A stretch of 64,000 nucleotides of DNA, from NCBI GenBank assembly GCA_035560795.1, contig DATMYV010000015.1, positions 1-64,000 of the forward strand, written 5' to 3'. Shown here piece after piece: positions 33,261 through 42,001 of the stretch; position 1 is the stretch's first letter; every line of letters starts with the position of its first letter. The notes under the pieces were generated by a model. It saw only the letters and a list, made by a program, of their open reading frames with translations. It did no database searches and was not told where the DNA came from. The stretch comes from Longilinea sp035560795. Lineage in GTDB: Bacteria > Chloroflexota > Anaerolineae > Anaerolineales > Anaerolineaceae. A program made the translations under genes and the position numbers.

Positions 33261-33731
33261 ATGGATATTCAAGTACAGAACCCCGTAAGCCCGATGCAGA
33301 AAGTCATGGATGGTCTGCGCGCCTGGGCACGCATCAATTCGCCCTGGGTAATCCACTATAACAGCGGGTCCTGCAATGGCTGTGACATTGAAATTCTTGC
33401 AACGCTGACGCCGCGTTATGATCTGGAACGTTTCGGCGTCAAGTTGGAAGGCAGTCCCCGCCATGCTGATGTGTTGCTTGCCACCGGCCCGGTAACCCGC
33501 CAATCCCGCGACAGGCTGCTGCGCATCTACGAACAGATGCCAGATCCCAAGTTCGTGGTGGCCATTGGATCCTGCGCCCTTTCTGGCGGCGTTTTTCATG
33601 ACTGTTACAACATCATGGGCGGCATCGATGAAGTATTGCCGGTCAGCGCGTATATCCCCGGCTGCCCCCCGCGGCCTGAAGCCATCATTCAGGGTGTTGT
33701 AGCGTTGCTGCAAAGCCTGAAACCCCAATAG
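33261..33731 (+). CDS. [NiFe] hydrogenase small subunit, NuoB-like
   Basis: The 156-residue protein carries the proximal 4Fe-4S cluster that passes electrons from the NiFe site. Ligands are visible in GSCNGCDIE near residue 37, GSCALSGG near residue 99 and PGCPPRPE near residue 134, the same arrangement as NuoB and group 4 hydrogenase small subunits. The ATG at 33261 fits family length better than an ATG 42 bases upstream inside the previous gene, and AAAGGACAGGA precedes it. It is a peripheral subunit facing the cytoplasm. Confidence 0.92.
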   Translation: MDIQVQNPVSPMQKVMDGLRAWARINSPWVIHYNSGSCNGCDIEILATLTPRYDLERFGVKLEGSPRHADVLLATGPVTRQSRDRLLRIYEQMPDPKFVVAIGSCALSGGVFHDCYNIMGGIDEVLPVSAYIPGCPPRPEAIIQGVVALLQSLKPQ

Positions 33732-33742
33732 GAGGCTGGTTG

Positions 33743-34243
33743 ATGGATACCGAAACTAGCTTACAAAATGGCGAAAGCCTGCTGCAACCCTGGGCGGTGA
33801 GTACCGTTCGTCCGGAAGAAAATCGCAGCGATATCGTAATCGCCAGGAAAGATTTGCATGACGCCGCACAGGCACTTAAGAATGCTGCCTGGGGTTACCT
33901 GGTGACCATCTCCGGCTTGGATGCCGCCGCGCCTGCCCCGCTGGAAGGCCAACCGGTCGTCGAAGGCAATTTGGAAATGCTTTACCATTTCGCCACCGGT
34001 TACGCTGTGCTAACCTTGCGCGTCAGCCTGCCTTACAACGATGCTGTCCTGCCGACAATCTGCGACCTTTTCCCCTATGCCACGCTCTACGAGCGCGAAC
34101 TGATTGAGCTTTTTGGCGTGACTGTTGAAAACACCCCCGATACCAGCCGTTTGGTTCTGCCCGATGAATGGCCTGAAGGGGTTTACCCGCTTCGTAAAGC
34201 ATTCACAGGCTTTGCCGCGCCGGCAGCCGAAGGAAAGGAGTGA
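33743..34243 (+). CDS. hydrogenase subunit, NuoC-like
   Basis: The 166-residue soluble protein resembles the 30-kDa NuoC/HycE-N type subunit. Its last third holds the typical block PYATLYERELIELFGVTVENTPDTSR followed by LVLPDEWPEGVYPLRK, split here only for length. The ATG at 33743 has GGAGG seven bases before it and is preferred to the TTG one codon upstream. It is separate from the large subunit gene, unlike the fused form in E. coli HycE. Confidence 0.88.
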   Translation: MDTETSLQNGESLLQPWAVSTVRPEENRSDIVIARKDLHDAAQALKNAAWGYLVTISGLDAAAPAPLEGQPVVEGNLEMLYHFATGYAVLTLRVSLPYNDAVLPTICDLFPYATLYERELIELFGVTVENTPDTSRLVLPDEWPEGVYPLRKAFTGFAAPAAEGKE

Positions 34244-34248
34244 ACCCG

Positions 34249-35430
34249 ATGATCGGACAGGAAACAAACCAGAAGTTTATCGTTCCCATCGGTCCCCAAC
34301 ACCCCGCCCTGAAGGAACCTGGGCACTTTGAATTCGCCGTGGATGGTGAAATAGTCACCGGAGCCTCTGTCCGGTTGGGTTACGTCCATCGCGGTATTGA
34401 AAAAGGTGCAGAAGACCGCAACTGGACACAAAATATCTACCTTTTGGAACGCATTTGCGGAATTTGCTCGCATGTTCATAACACGGCTTATGTTGCCGGT
34501 GTTGAGCAACTCGCCAAGGTGGAAGCTCCCCCGCGGGCACAGGTCATTCGTACTCTGGTGGCCGAACTTGAACGCATCCACAGTCATTTGCTCTGGTTGG
34601 GCGTGGCTGCGCATGAAGGCGGTTTTGACACATTATTCATGTACTCGTGGCGCGACCGCGAAACGGTCATGGATATTCTCGAAACCATCAGCGGCAATCG
34701 CGTTCATTACTCGGCCAATGTCCTGGGCGGCGTGAAGTTTGACATCGATGACAAACAACGCGACATGATCCTTAAAGGAATTGATTTCCTTGAGCAGCGT
34801 ACCCATCATTACATGAAGGTTGTCACCACCGATGAAACCTTCCTGGGTCGGACGCGCGACATCGGCACAATGACCAGGGAACAGGCCATCGAACTTGGCG
34901 CAGTCGGACCGACCGCGCGTGCATCGGGAGTCACAATTGACATTCGCGACTCGGCCCCCTATGCAGCCTACAAGACCTTCCCAATTAATGTCATCACCGA
35001 TGAAAACGGCGACCTGCTGGCGCGCTTTGTGGTCCGGCTAAAAGAATTGTACGATTGCTATCGCCTGGTCCGCGAGATGCTTGACCACATGCCTGAAGGT
35101 GAATTAACCACGCGCGTCCCGCGCAAGATCCCGGCCGGTGAAGCAGTTAGCCGGGTTGAAGCGCCGCGTGGCGAATTGTTCTATTTCTTGAAAAGCAACG
35201 GCAGCGAAAAACCGGAGCGCGTCAAAGTCCGCACTCCCAGCCTGTGCAACTGGGCGACAGTCATCAACTTTGCAGTCGGCCACAAACTGGCGGATATCCC
35301 CATGATCCTGGCAGGCATAGATCCGTGCTTCTCCTGCAACGATCGCTTGATCAAAATTCACCGTCCGAACGATACTCAGGTCTGGACCTGGGAAGATTTA
35401 CGCCAACATGGAATCGAGTACTACCGATGA
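34249..35430 (+). CDS. group 4 [NiFe] hydrogenase large (catalytic) subunit, NuoD-like
   Basis: The 393-residue protein is a NuoD homologue that retains both nickel-binding motifs: RICGICS with Cys70 and Cys73, and DPCFSCNDR with Cys360 and Cys363. Complex I NuoD lacks these cysteines, so this is a hydrogenase catalytic subunit that reduces protons or oxidises H2. The opening block PIGPQHPALKEPGHF is shared with NuoD. About 27 residues follow the second motif and would be removed by the maturation protease encoded at the operon end. The ATG at 34249, eight bases after AGGAAAGGAG, is preferred to the GTG at 34240. The stop overlaps the nuoH-like start. Confidence 0.93.
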   Translation: MIGQETNQKFIVPIGPQHPALKEPGHFEFAVDGEIVTGASVRLGYVHRGIEKGAEDRNWTQNIYLLERICGICSHVHNTAYVAGVEQLAKVEAPPRAQVIRTLVAELERIHSHLLWLGVAAHEGGFDTLFMYSWRDRETVMDILETISGNRVHYSANVLGGVKFDIDDKQRDMILKGIDFLEQRTHHYMKVVTTDETFLGRTRDIGTMTREQAIELGAVGPTARASGVTIDIRDSAPYAAYKTFPINVITDENGDLLARFVVRLKELYDCYRLVREMLDHMPEGELTTRVPRKIPAGEAVSRVEAPRGELFYFLKSNGSEKPERVKVRTPSLCNWATVINFAVGHKLADIPMILAGIDPCFSCNDRLIKIHRPNDTQVWTWEDLRQHGIEYYR

Positions 35431-36362
35431 ACCTACCCTTACCTTCCATCCTGCTGCTACTGTTCTTCCCTGGCGGTCTTTTCCTGCTGGGGAGCGGGCT
35501 GGTATATGAATGGGCTGACCGCAAACTGGTAGCTCGTTTCCAGAACCGCATTGGTCCGCGCTGGTTTCAACCGTTGGCCGATATCTTCAAGCTGCTTTCC
35601 AAGGAAGAAATCGTCCCGACCGGGGCACATATCGGTTTGTTTCACGCCCTGCCCATTATCGCGTTAACATCCGTTTTAACGGCCGCTTTGTATGTACCGC
35701 TGGCTGGCTTTACTGCCTCCTATAACTTCCGCGGCGACTTGATCGTTGTCTTTTACCTGCTCAGCGCGCTGACTATATGCATCGGTCTGGCAGGTGCGAA
35801 TAATATCTCGCGCTTCTCCATCATCGGAGCAACCCGTACGCTCACCCAGATATTCTCCTATGAAGCGCCTTTTCTGCTGGCGTTGCTGGGACCGGCCATC
35901 GCGGCTGGAAGCTGGAATATCAGTGAAATAAATGCCTATGCCCGTGGAAATGTCTGGATGATCGCTGCTCAGCCGATTGGCTTTTTGGTGGCGTTGGTTG
36001 GTCTGATGGGCAAGCTGGAACTCTCTCCCTTTGATGCACCTGAAGCCGAAACCGAAATTGTTTCCGGCGCCCTAACGGAATACTCAGGCCGCGGCCTGGC
36101 GCTTTTCCGCATTGGCAAGGATGTCGAACTGGTCATCGGCCTGACCCTGATCGCCACTTTCTACATGGGCGGTCTGGCCAATCCACTGGATTTTCTGTGG
36201 AAAACCGGTCTGCTATTATTGGTGACAGCCGGCCTGCAATCGTTGTTTGCCCGTCTGCGCATTGATCAAACAGTGGGCATGTGGTGGCGCGTCGGCGCTC
36301 TGGTTGGTCTGCTGCAGCTGCTGGCCATCATCATTGGCCGCCAGATCGGCCCGCTGTTCTAA
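35427..36362 (+). CDS. hydrogenase membrane anchor subunit, NuoH/HycD-like
   Basis: This 311-residue protein has about eight membrane helices and links the electron-transfer arm to the membrane arm. Family blocks include YEWADRKLVARFQNRIGPR near residue 27, QPLADIFKLLSKEEIVP near residue 50 and the acidic loop ELSPFDAPEAETEIVSG near residue 200, typical of NuoH, HycD and EchB. The ATG overlaps the stop of the catalytic subunit gene (ATGA). A longer ORF from 35244 is only a reading through that gene. Confidence 0.93.
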   Translation: MNLPLPSILLLLFFPGGLFLLGSGLVYEWADRKLVARFQNRIGPRWFQPLADIFKLLSKEEIVPTGAHIGLFHALPIIALTSVLTAALYVPLAGFTASYNFRGDLIVVFYLLSALTICIGLAGANNISRFSIIGATRTLTQIFSYEAPFLLALLGPAIAAGSWNISEINAYARGNVWMIAAQPIGFLVALVGLMGKLELSPFDAPEAETEIVSGALTEYSGRGLALFRIGKDVELVIGLTLIATFYMGGLANPLDFLWKTGLLLLVTAGLQSLFARLRIDQTVGMWWRVGALVGLLQLLAIIIGRQIGPLF

Positions 36363-36374
36363 GGAGGAATAGGC

Positions 36375-36803
36375 ATGGCTATTGGTGCAATGTTCGGAGA
36401 TATTTTCCGATCGCTCTTCAAACGTCCGGTGACCGAACTTTACCCGTTTCAACGCAAACCCGCGCCTGAAAACCTGCGTGGCAGACTGGTTTGGGATCCG
36501 GCGAAATGCTCGGGCTGCCAGTTGTGCATCAAAGACTGTCCCGCGGATGCAATCGAGCTGATTGTATTGGACAAAGTGGCAAAGAAATTCGTGATGCGCT
36601 ACCACGAAGACCGCTGCACCTTCTGCGCGCAATGCGTGGTAAATTGCCGCTTCCATTGTCTTCAGATGCAAAATGAAGGCTGGGAACTGGCGCAATTATC
36701 CCGCGAGCCGTTCGAAGTCTACTATGGCAAGGATGAAGATGTCCAATTCCTGCTGGAGCGAGCAGCTCGCGCAGAAACTGGCGACGTTGAGTGCGGCGCT
36801 TAG
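36375..36803 (+). CDS. hydrogenase ferredoxin-like subunit with two 4Fe-4S clusters, NuoI/HyfH-like
   Basis: The 142-residue protein carries two 4Fe-4S cluster motifs: CSGCQLCIKDCP near residue 46 and CTFCAQCVVNC near residue 81. It probably receives electrons from a soluble ferredoxin and passes them to the small subunit. No diaphorase (NuoEFG) genes are in the operon, which supports ferredoxin rather than NADH as partner. GGAGG precedes the ATG. The following protease gene starts inside its 3' end in another frame, an overlap of 65 bases. Confidence 0.92.
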   Translation: MAIGAMFGDIFRSLFKRPVTELYPFQRKPAPENLRGRLVWDPAKCSGCQLCIKDCPADAIELIVLDKVAKKFVMRYHEDRCTFCAQCVVNCRFHCLQMQNEGWELAQLSREPFEVYYGKDEDVQFLLERAARAETGDVECGA

Positions 36804-37263
36804 CCGTACGCCACGTTTGGCGTTGCTGGGTATCGGCAACGAGTTAAATGGAGATGATGCAGCCGGGGTGCTGGCGGTGCGCGTTTTGCGCGGCAGGCTG
36901 GCCTCCCGGCCGCAACTTTTATTGATCGAAGCCGGGTTGGCTCCTGAGGCATTTACCGCGCCGCTCAGGCGGTTCAGGCCAGATTGTGTCATTCTGATCG
37001 ATGCCGCCCTCCTGGATGAAGCAGCAGGGACTGTAGCCCTGGTCGACTGGCAGCAAACCGACGGACTGAGCGCCACCACCCATACCCTGCCGCCTTCTGT
37101 GCTGGTTAAATTCATCCAACACGAGTTCAACTGTCCGGTGGAATTGATCCTGATTCAACCGGAAGATATCGATTTCGATCACCCAGTTACGCCGGCTGTC
37201 TACAAAGCGATTGACAACATGGTGGCTGGATTTATCCGGCTGTTCGCATCCATTTATCAATAA
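36739..37263 (+). CDS. hydrogenase maturation protease (HycI/HyaD family)
   Basis: These endopeptidases remove the C-terminal tail of the large subunit after nickel insertion. From the ATG at 36739 the protein is 174 residues. AAGGA lies five bases before it; ATGs at 36724 and 36733 are alternatives. The family opening LLGIGNELNGDDAAGV is at about residue 28, with its nickel-sensing acidic residue in the GD pair. Further blocks are IDAALLDE near residue 94 and the THTLPP motif near residue 113. The overlap with the ferredoxin-like gene suggests coupled translation. The hyp maturation genes are not in this window. Confidence 0.88.
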   Translation: MSNSCWSEQLAQKLATLSAALSRTPRLALLGIGNELNGDDAAGVLAVRVLRGRLASRPQLLLIEAGLAPEAFTAPLRRFRPDCVILIDAALLDEAAGTVALVDWQQTDGLSATTHTLPPSVLVKFIQHEFNCPVELILIQPEDIDFDHPVTPAVYKAIDNMVAGFIRLFASIYQ

Positions 37264-37305
37264 TGTAAATCCAATAAACCTTCGTCGTTGTAAGCTCATC
37301 GAATG

Positions 37306-37311
37306 TATAAT
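37306..37311 (+). promoter_or_regulatory. -10 box before the GT-C-like gene
   Basis: TATAAT at 37306-37311 implies transcription from about 37318 and an internal promoter that separates the next gene from the hydrogenase operon. GGAGAAAC follows as ribosome site. Confidence 0.45.
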
Positions 37312-37331
37312 TCCCTTGGAGAAACACATCG

Positions 37332-39326
37332 ATGAAGCCACGGACTCGCAATTTGTTGATCGGCCTGAGTGCAATTCTCTGGCCGTTCTTTGTTTTGATG
37401 CTCTACTACGTCAGTCACAAACCCTTCAGTCCTGAACTGGCAGTCAGCCTGGCAGTTGCGTTTTGGGGCATCCTGCTGGGAGCGATCCTGGTGGCGACAG
37501 CCGGAGCGATCGGCCAGCGGATTGCCCCTTTCGAAGACCTGCCGCGCCTGGTTCGCCTGAGCCTTCAATCAGCTCTTGGCCTGGGTGCTTATGCCTTGTT
37601 TATTTTGATCGTTGGCGCCACGGTCGGCCTGAATGTCTGGCTGTTGGGTTTGCTTCCCCTCACGGTGGGGATTGCCTTGCGGCGTTCCCTGCTCAAGTGG
37701 CTGCGCCAGGTGAGCGCCCTGCGCGATTTATGGCGCGAAAGCGACAGTATGGGTCGTGCGGTAGCGGTACTCATCGTTCTGCTTTTGCTCAATGCATTGA
37801 TCGTTGCACTGGCTCCACCGCTCAAGTTCGATGCGCTCGTTTCACACCTGGCGCTGCCGCAAGCCTACCTGGAAGCCGGACGGGTGCAATATTTATCCAG
37901 CCAGGTGATGAGCGGTATGCCGCAAAACGCGGAAATGCTTTTCACCTGGGCGATTGCGCTGGGCGGACTTCCTGCTGCCACCGTGTTGGGTTGGTGGATC
38001 GCGGTGCTGGCTGTGGTTGGCCTGCTGGGCTATTTTAGCCAGAAGCTCAACGTGCCGTCCGCCTGGGCCGCGGCTGCGGCACTGCTGGCTGGCTTTAGCC
38101 TGGTGATGCTGACCGCCTGGGGATATGTTGATTGGTTGGCGCTGCTCTTCGGCTTTGGCGTATTGGCGCTTTTGGATCGCTGGCGGCGAAAACTGGATCT
38201 ATTATCGTTGTTATTGGCAGGCGCCTTCACTGGATTGGCTGTCGGCACAAAATACACATCTGGAGTACTGGGGATCGCTGCGCTTGTCACATTGATCTGG
38301 CATATTTGGAAACGTAAAATCTCCTGGCAAGCCGGCATCTTGGATGTACTTAAATTTAGCGGTGCGGCATTATGTGTTGCCGCTCCGTGGCTGCTTAAAA
38401 ACCTGTTGACCACCGGCAACCCGCTCTACCCGTTCTTTTTCTCAGCCGGGGCCATGACGCCGTTACGCCTGGCGGTTTATCAGAGTGTTCCTCCTTATGG
38501 CAACTGGCTGGATTTCATTTTCCTGCCGCTACGCGCCACGTACATGGGCGTGGAAGCCGGGGACGGCTACATGGTGGCATTGGGTCCGCTCTTGCTCGGT
38601 TTTGGGCTTTTTGCCTGGTTGGGACGCGAACGGCGCGGACCAGAACAGCAGGCAGCACTTGAAAATGCTGCCGTCCTTGCCCTTTCCGGTTTACTGGTTT
38701 GGGCATCTGCTAACCGTATCTCCGGAAACTTGATCCAGACGCGTTATTACTTCACCCTATTCCCGGCTTTCACCGGGCTGGCTGCTTTCGGGTACTGGGG
38801 TCTAAGCCGGGTGACACTGCCGCAGGTGCGCCTTAACCGGTTCTTCAATACCCTGATCCTTTTGGTGCTGGTTTTCAATCTGCTCGAAGTCAGCGCCTTC
38901 ACCTGGAAAAGCAGCGCGCCACAAGCGGCAGCCGGATTGATGACCGGTGAAGATTATCTGGCAGACAACCTTGGCTGGTATCAACGTGCCATGCAGGCAG
39001 TCCGAGAGCTGCCTGCCGGCAGCCGTGTTTTGATGCTTTATGAACCGCGAAGCCTGTATTGCGCCCCGACCTGCGCATCGGATGAAATCCTTGACCGCTG
39101 GAAGCGAGATCTGAATACCCTCGTCGATCCGCAATCGATATTGAGTTCCTGGAAACAGGCCGGCTATACGCATGTACTTGTTTACACGGCCGGCGTCGAT
39201 TTCATGCGCACTGCTGCCGACCCGCATCATCCGCTCAGCGACCTGACCGCGCTGGATGCATTTCTTGCACAACTTCCACCGCCGCAGACATTCAGCAATG
39301 TCTACGCACTGTATCGCCTGCAATAG
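37332..39326 (+). CDS. GT-C-type integral membrane glycosyltransferase-like protein
   Basis: The 664-residue protein has about 12-13 membrane helices in the first 530 residues. It then has a soluble C-terminal domain of about 110 residues containing SRVLMLYEPRSLYC and a Cys pair. The loop after helix 4 (LAPPLKFDALVSHLALPQAYLEAGRV-like) carries an acidic residue in the place typical of GT-C enzymes that use polyprenyl-phosphate sugars, as in GT39/ArnT-like proteins. That makes a membrane glycosyltransferase the best guess, but no diagnostic family motif is certain. It may have its own promoter and is unlikely to belong to the hydrogenase complex. Confidence 0.65.
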   Translation: MKPRTRNLLIGLSAILWPFFVLMLYYVSHKPFSPELAVSLAVAFWGILLGAILVATAGAIGQRIAPFEDLPRLVRLSLQSALGLGAYALFILIVGATVGLNVWLLGLLPLTVGIALRRSLLKWLRQVSALRDLWRESDSMGRAVAVLIVLLLLNALIVALAPPLKFDALVSHLALPQAYLEAGRVQYLSSQVMSGMPQNAEMLFTWAIALGGLPAATVLGWWIAVLAVVGLLGYFSQKLNVPSAWAAAAALLAGFSLVMLTAWGYVDWLALLFGFGVLALLDRWRRKLDLLSLLLAGAFTGLAVGTKYTSGVLGIAALVTLIWHIWKRKISWQAGILDVLKFSGAALCVAAPWLLKNLLTTGNPLYPFFFSAGAMTPLRLAVYQSVPPYGNWLDFIFLPLRATYMGVEAGDGYMVALGPLLLGFGLFAWLGRERRGPEQQAALENAAVLALSGLLVWASANRISGNLIQTRYYFTLFPAFTGLAAFGYWGLSRVTLPQVRLNRFFNTLILLVLVFNLLEVSAFTWKSSAPQAAAGLMTGEDYLADNLGWYQRAMQAVRELPAGSRVLMLYEPRSLYCAPTCASDEILDRWKRDLNTLVDPQSILSSWKQAGYTHVLVYTAGVDFMRTAADPHHPLSDLTALDAFLAQLPPPQTFSNVYALYRLQ

Positions 39327-39390
39327 GTTTCGCGGTTAGGCTCGTTTTCGAGTATAGTTAAGACAAAACAGGTCATTTCGGGAGGTATCT

Positions 39391-41895
39391 GTGGATCTAA
39401 AAAATTTCTTTCTGGGACGTATCTATGATCCAGCACAACATAAGGCCACTGACCAGCCTTTATTATACGATCCGTCAAACCTGACGACCCATGCCATCAT
39501 CACCGGCATGACTGGTTCCGGCAAGACCGGTCTTGGCATCGGCATGCTGGAGGAAGCTGCACTGAAGGGCATTCCAGCCATTATTATCGATCCCAAGGGG
39601 GATCTCACCAACCTGCTGCTACACTTTCCGGAATTCAACCCATCCGATTTCCAGCCCTGGTTGGATCCGGAAGCCGCCCGCCGTGAAGGCAAAACGATCG
39701 AACAACTGGCTGCGGATACCGCCGCGACCTGGAAAGCAGGTCTGGCGGGTTATGGAATCGGCTACGATGAAATGATGGCCCTGAAGAATTCGGCCCAATT
39801 CACCATTTTCACGCCTGGTTCCACTTCCGGTCAACCGGTCAATGTGCTTTCGTCTTTTGCCGCGCCTGATGTGCCCTGGGAAGATAACCGCGAAACACTG
39901 CGTGAGAAAATTAGCAGTATCGTCACTGCCTTGCTGGGACTGATCGGCCTGACCGACCTGGATCCGCTGCGCTCCCGCGAGCATATCCTGGTCTCGAACG
40001 TCATTGAAAACGCCTGGAGCGAAGGCCGTTCGCTTGACCTGACCAGCTTGATCATGGAAGTGCAGAAACCGCCCTTCGACCGTCTGGGAGCCTTTCCGTT
40101 GGATTCATTCTTCCCAGAAAAGGCACGTTTTGAACTGGCCATGTTGCTGAATAACTTCCTGGCCTCTCCGAGTTTTGAATCCTGGCGGGATGGAATTTCA
40201 CTCGATATTGGTGCTATGCAATTTACACCGGATGGCAAGCCGCGCCACAACATCTTCTATATTGCCCACCTCAGTGAAGGCGAGCGCATGTTTTTCGTCA
40301 CGCTGCTGTTTGCGGCAGTTGAATCCTGGATGCGGGCGCAGCGCGGCACCAGCGGACTGCGCATGATGGTGTATTTCGACGAAATCATGGGCTATTTGCC
40401 GCCTGTCGCCAACCCGCCCTCGCGGACTGTCATGCTGCGCATGCTCAAACAGGCGCGCGCCTTTGGCGTTGGCATCGTCTTGGCGACACAAAACCCGGTC
40501 GATGTGGATTACAAAGCCCTCTCAAACGCCGGCACCTGGTTGATTGGCCGCCTGCAGACCGAACAGGACAAGAATCGCCTGCTGGACGGCTTGCGCTCGG
40601 CCAGCGGTGCCAGCGACATCGATGCCATCGACAGGCAAATATCCGCATTGGATAAACGCGTCTTTCTGATCAACAACATCAACAAAGCCGCACCCCAGCT
40701 CTTCACCACCCGCTGGGCGATGAATTACCTGGCCGGACCGCTGATGCGCTCTCAAATACCGGATCTCAATCGCCTGGCCGGCATCGAACCTTTTGGAAAA
40801 ACCGCGGCACCTGCAACTGTTATCAACTACTCAAATGATGTCGTTCCCAACCAGCCGCCCGTGCAAAAACCAGCCACACCAGTCCCTGCTTCACCGCGCG
40901 GTGAAACGCTTTCCAGCGCCCGTCCGGTAGTGCCATCGGGAGTCTCGGAATACTTCCTGCCGCTGGATTTGAGTACCAACGAGGCGATTGAAACAGGCCG
41001 CCAGCCGACTGGCGCTCAGGTGAAGGGCGTTGTCTACCGCCCGGCCTTGATTGCCCAGGCTGAAGCCCGCTATGTGAATACCCGTTACCGCCTGGATACT
41101 TCCAAGCATTTTGCTTGCGTGGTCAACCAATTTGAAAGCATGAACGTGGAATGGGATCAATTCGTTTGGCGGTCATACAAAACCGATGAAGTGAACGACG
41201 ATCCACATCCGCAGGCTAACTTTGCTCTTTTGCCAGGCTGGTTGAGTGATTCAAAACGCTTTGCCGGGTTGCAGCGCGATTTTGAAGATTGGGTCTTCCG
41301 GAATGGGACACTCAAAGTGCGCGCCAATGAATCCTTGAAAGTCTATGCCGGACCCGAGGTATCAACCGCCGATTTCCGCAAGCTGTGCAGCGATGCTGCC
41401 CGCGACGCCATGCAGACCGATCTGGATAAAATCGGCACTGCCTATGATAAGAAAATGGACACGCTCAATGAAAAAATCCGCAAGCAGACCAATAAAGTTG
41501 AAGATTTGCAGCGGGAAGTCGGGCAACGAACCACTGAAGAGCTGGGCAAAGCTGCCGAAACCATTTTTAGCTTTTTTGGCGGCCGCAAGCGCAGCCTTTC
41601 CAGCAATCTTACGAAACGCCGCATGACCTCCAGTGCCAAAGCAGACTTGGACACGGCCAGGGATGATCTGGATGCCCTCAAAAAGCAATTGGACGAACTT
41701 ACGGCAAGCCGCGAGAAAGAGGAAAGGACTGTGTCTGATCAGTGGGGACGCATGGTCGACGATGAAAGCGAAGTGCCGGTCAATACCGCCAAGAGCAATA
41801 TTTTCACCGATTTATTCGGCCTGGCCTGGGTGCCCTACTATCAGGTGGAATACGCCGGGCAAATCGTTGAAATTCCAGCCTATAGAAAAGAATAA
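39391..41895 (+). CDS. HerA/VirB4-like ATPase with C-terminal coiled coil
   Basis: The 834-residue protein starts with GTG behind GGGAGGT. Walker A is GMTGSGKT at residues 39-46, followed by IIDPKGDL near 66. The Walker B-like YFDEIMGYLPP is near 328, and LATQNPVDVDYKALSNAG near 367 is a typical sensor region of HerA/FtsK-type motor ATPases. After residue 500 the chain leaves the motor domain. A coiled coil (about 675-790) is broken by a Gly/Arg-rich hinge (FFGGRKRSLSS). Related DUF853/DUF87 proteins are thought to act on DNA, but the substrate is not known. No NurA-like nuclease gene is adjacent. Confidence 0.78.
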   Translation: MDLKNFFLGRIYDPAQHKATDQPLLYDPSNLTTHAIITGMTGSGKTGLGIGMLEEAALKGIPAIIIDPKGDLTNLLLHFPEFNPSDFQPWLDPEAARREGKTIEQLAADTAATWKAGLAGYGIGYDEMMALKNSAQFTIFTPGSTSGQPVNVLSSFAAPDVPWEDNRETLREKISSIVTALLGLIGLTDLDPLRSREHILVSNVIENAWSEGRSLDLTSLIMEVQKPPFDRLGAFPLDSFFPEKARFELAMLLNNFLASPSFESWRDGISLDIGAMQFTPDGKPRHNIFYIAHLSEGERMFFVTLLFAAVESWMRAQRGTSGLRMMVYFDEIMGYLPPVANPPSRTVMLRMLKQARAFGVGIVLATQNPVDVDYKALSNAGTWLIGRLQTEQDKNRLLDGLRSASGASDIDAIDRQISALDKRVFLINNINKAAPQLFTTRWAMNYLAGPLMRSQIPDLNRLAGIEPFGKTAAPATVINYSNDVVPNQPPVQKPATPVPASPRGETLSSARPVVPSGVSEYFLPLDLSTNEAIETGRQPTGAQVKGVVYRPALIAQAEARYVNTRYRLDTSKHFACVVNQFESMNVEWDQFVWRSYKTDEVNDDPHPQANFALLPGWLSDSKRFAGLQRDFEDWVFRNGTLKVRANESLKVYAGPEVSTADFRKLCSDAARDAMQTDLDKIGTAYDKKMDTLNEKIRKQTNKVEDLQREVGQRTTEELGKAAETIFSFFGGRKRSLSSNLTKRRMTSSAKADLDTARDDLDALKKQLDELTASREKEERTVSDQWGRMVDDESEVPVNTAKSNIFTDLFGLAWVPYYQVEYAGQIVEIPAYRKE

Positions 41896-41948
41896 CGGGG
41901 CAATCTTTTCTGGCAGTGAATCGATGGTTTAGGACAGTAAATTCGAAT

Positions 41949-41979
41949 AAAAAGGACAATTCATGGCATTGTCCTTTTT
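41949..41979. terminator. bidirectional terminator between the HerA-like and YceI genes
   Basis: A 12-bp perfect stem (AAAAAGGACAAT with ATTGTCCTTTTT) has A residues on one side and T residues on the other, so it can terminate both convergent transcripts. Confidence 0.9.
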
Positions 41980-42001
41980 GAATTAAATGGTGAGGAGCTG
42001 C

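Noticed and set aside
28852..36803. Annotation of these genes as NADH dehydrogenase (complex I).
   Set aside because: The NuoD-like subunit has all four nickel-binding cysteines, there is no NuoE/F/G module, and a hydrogenase maturation protease ends the operon.
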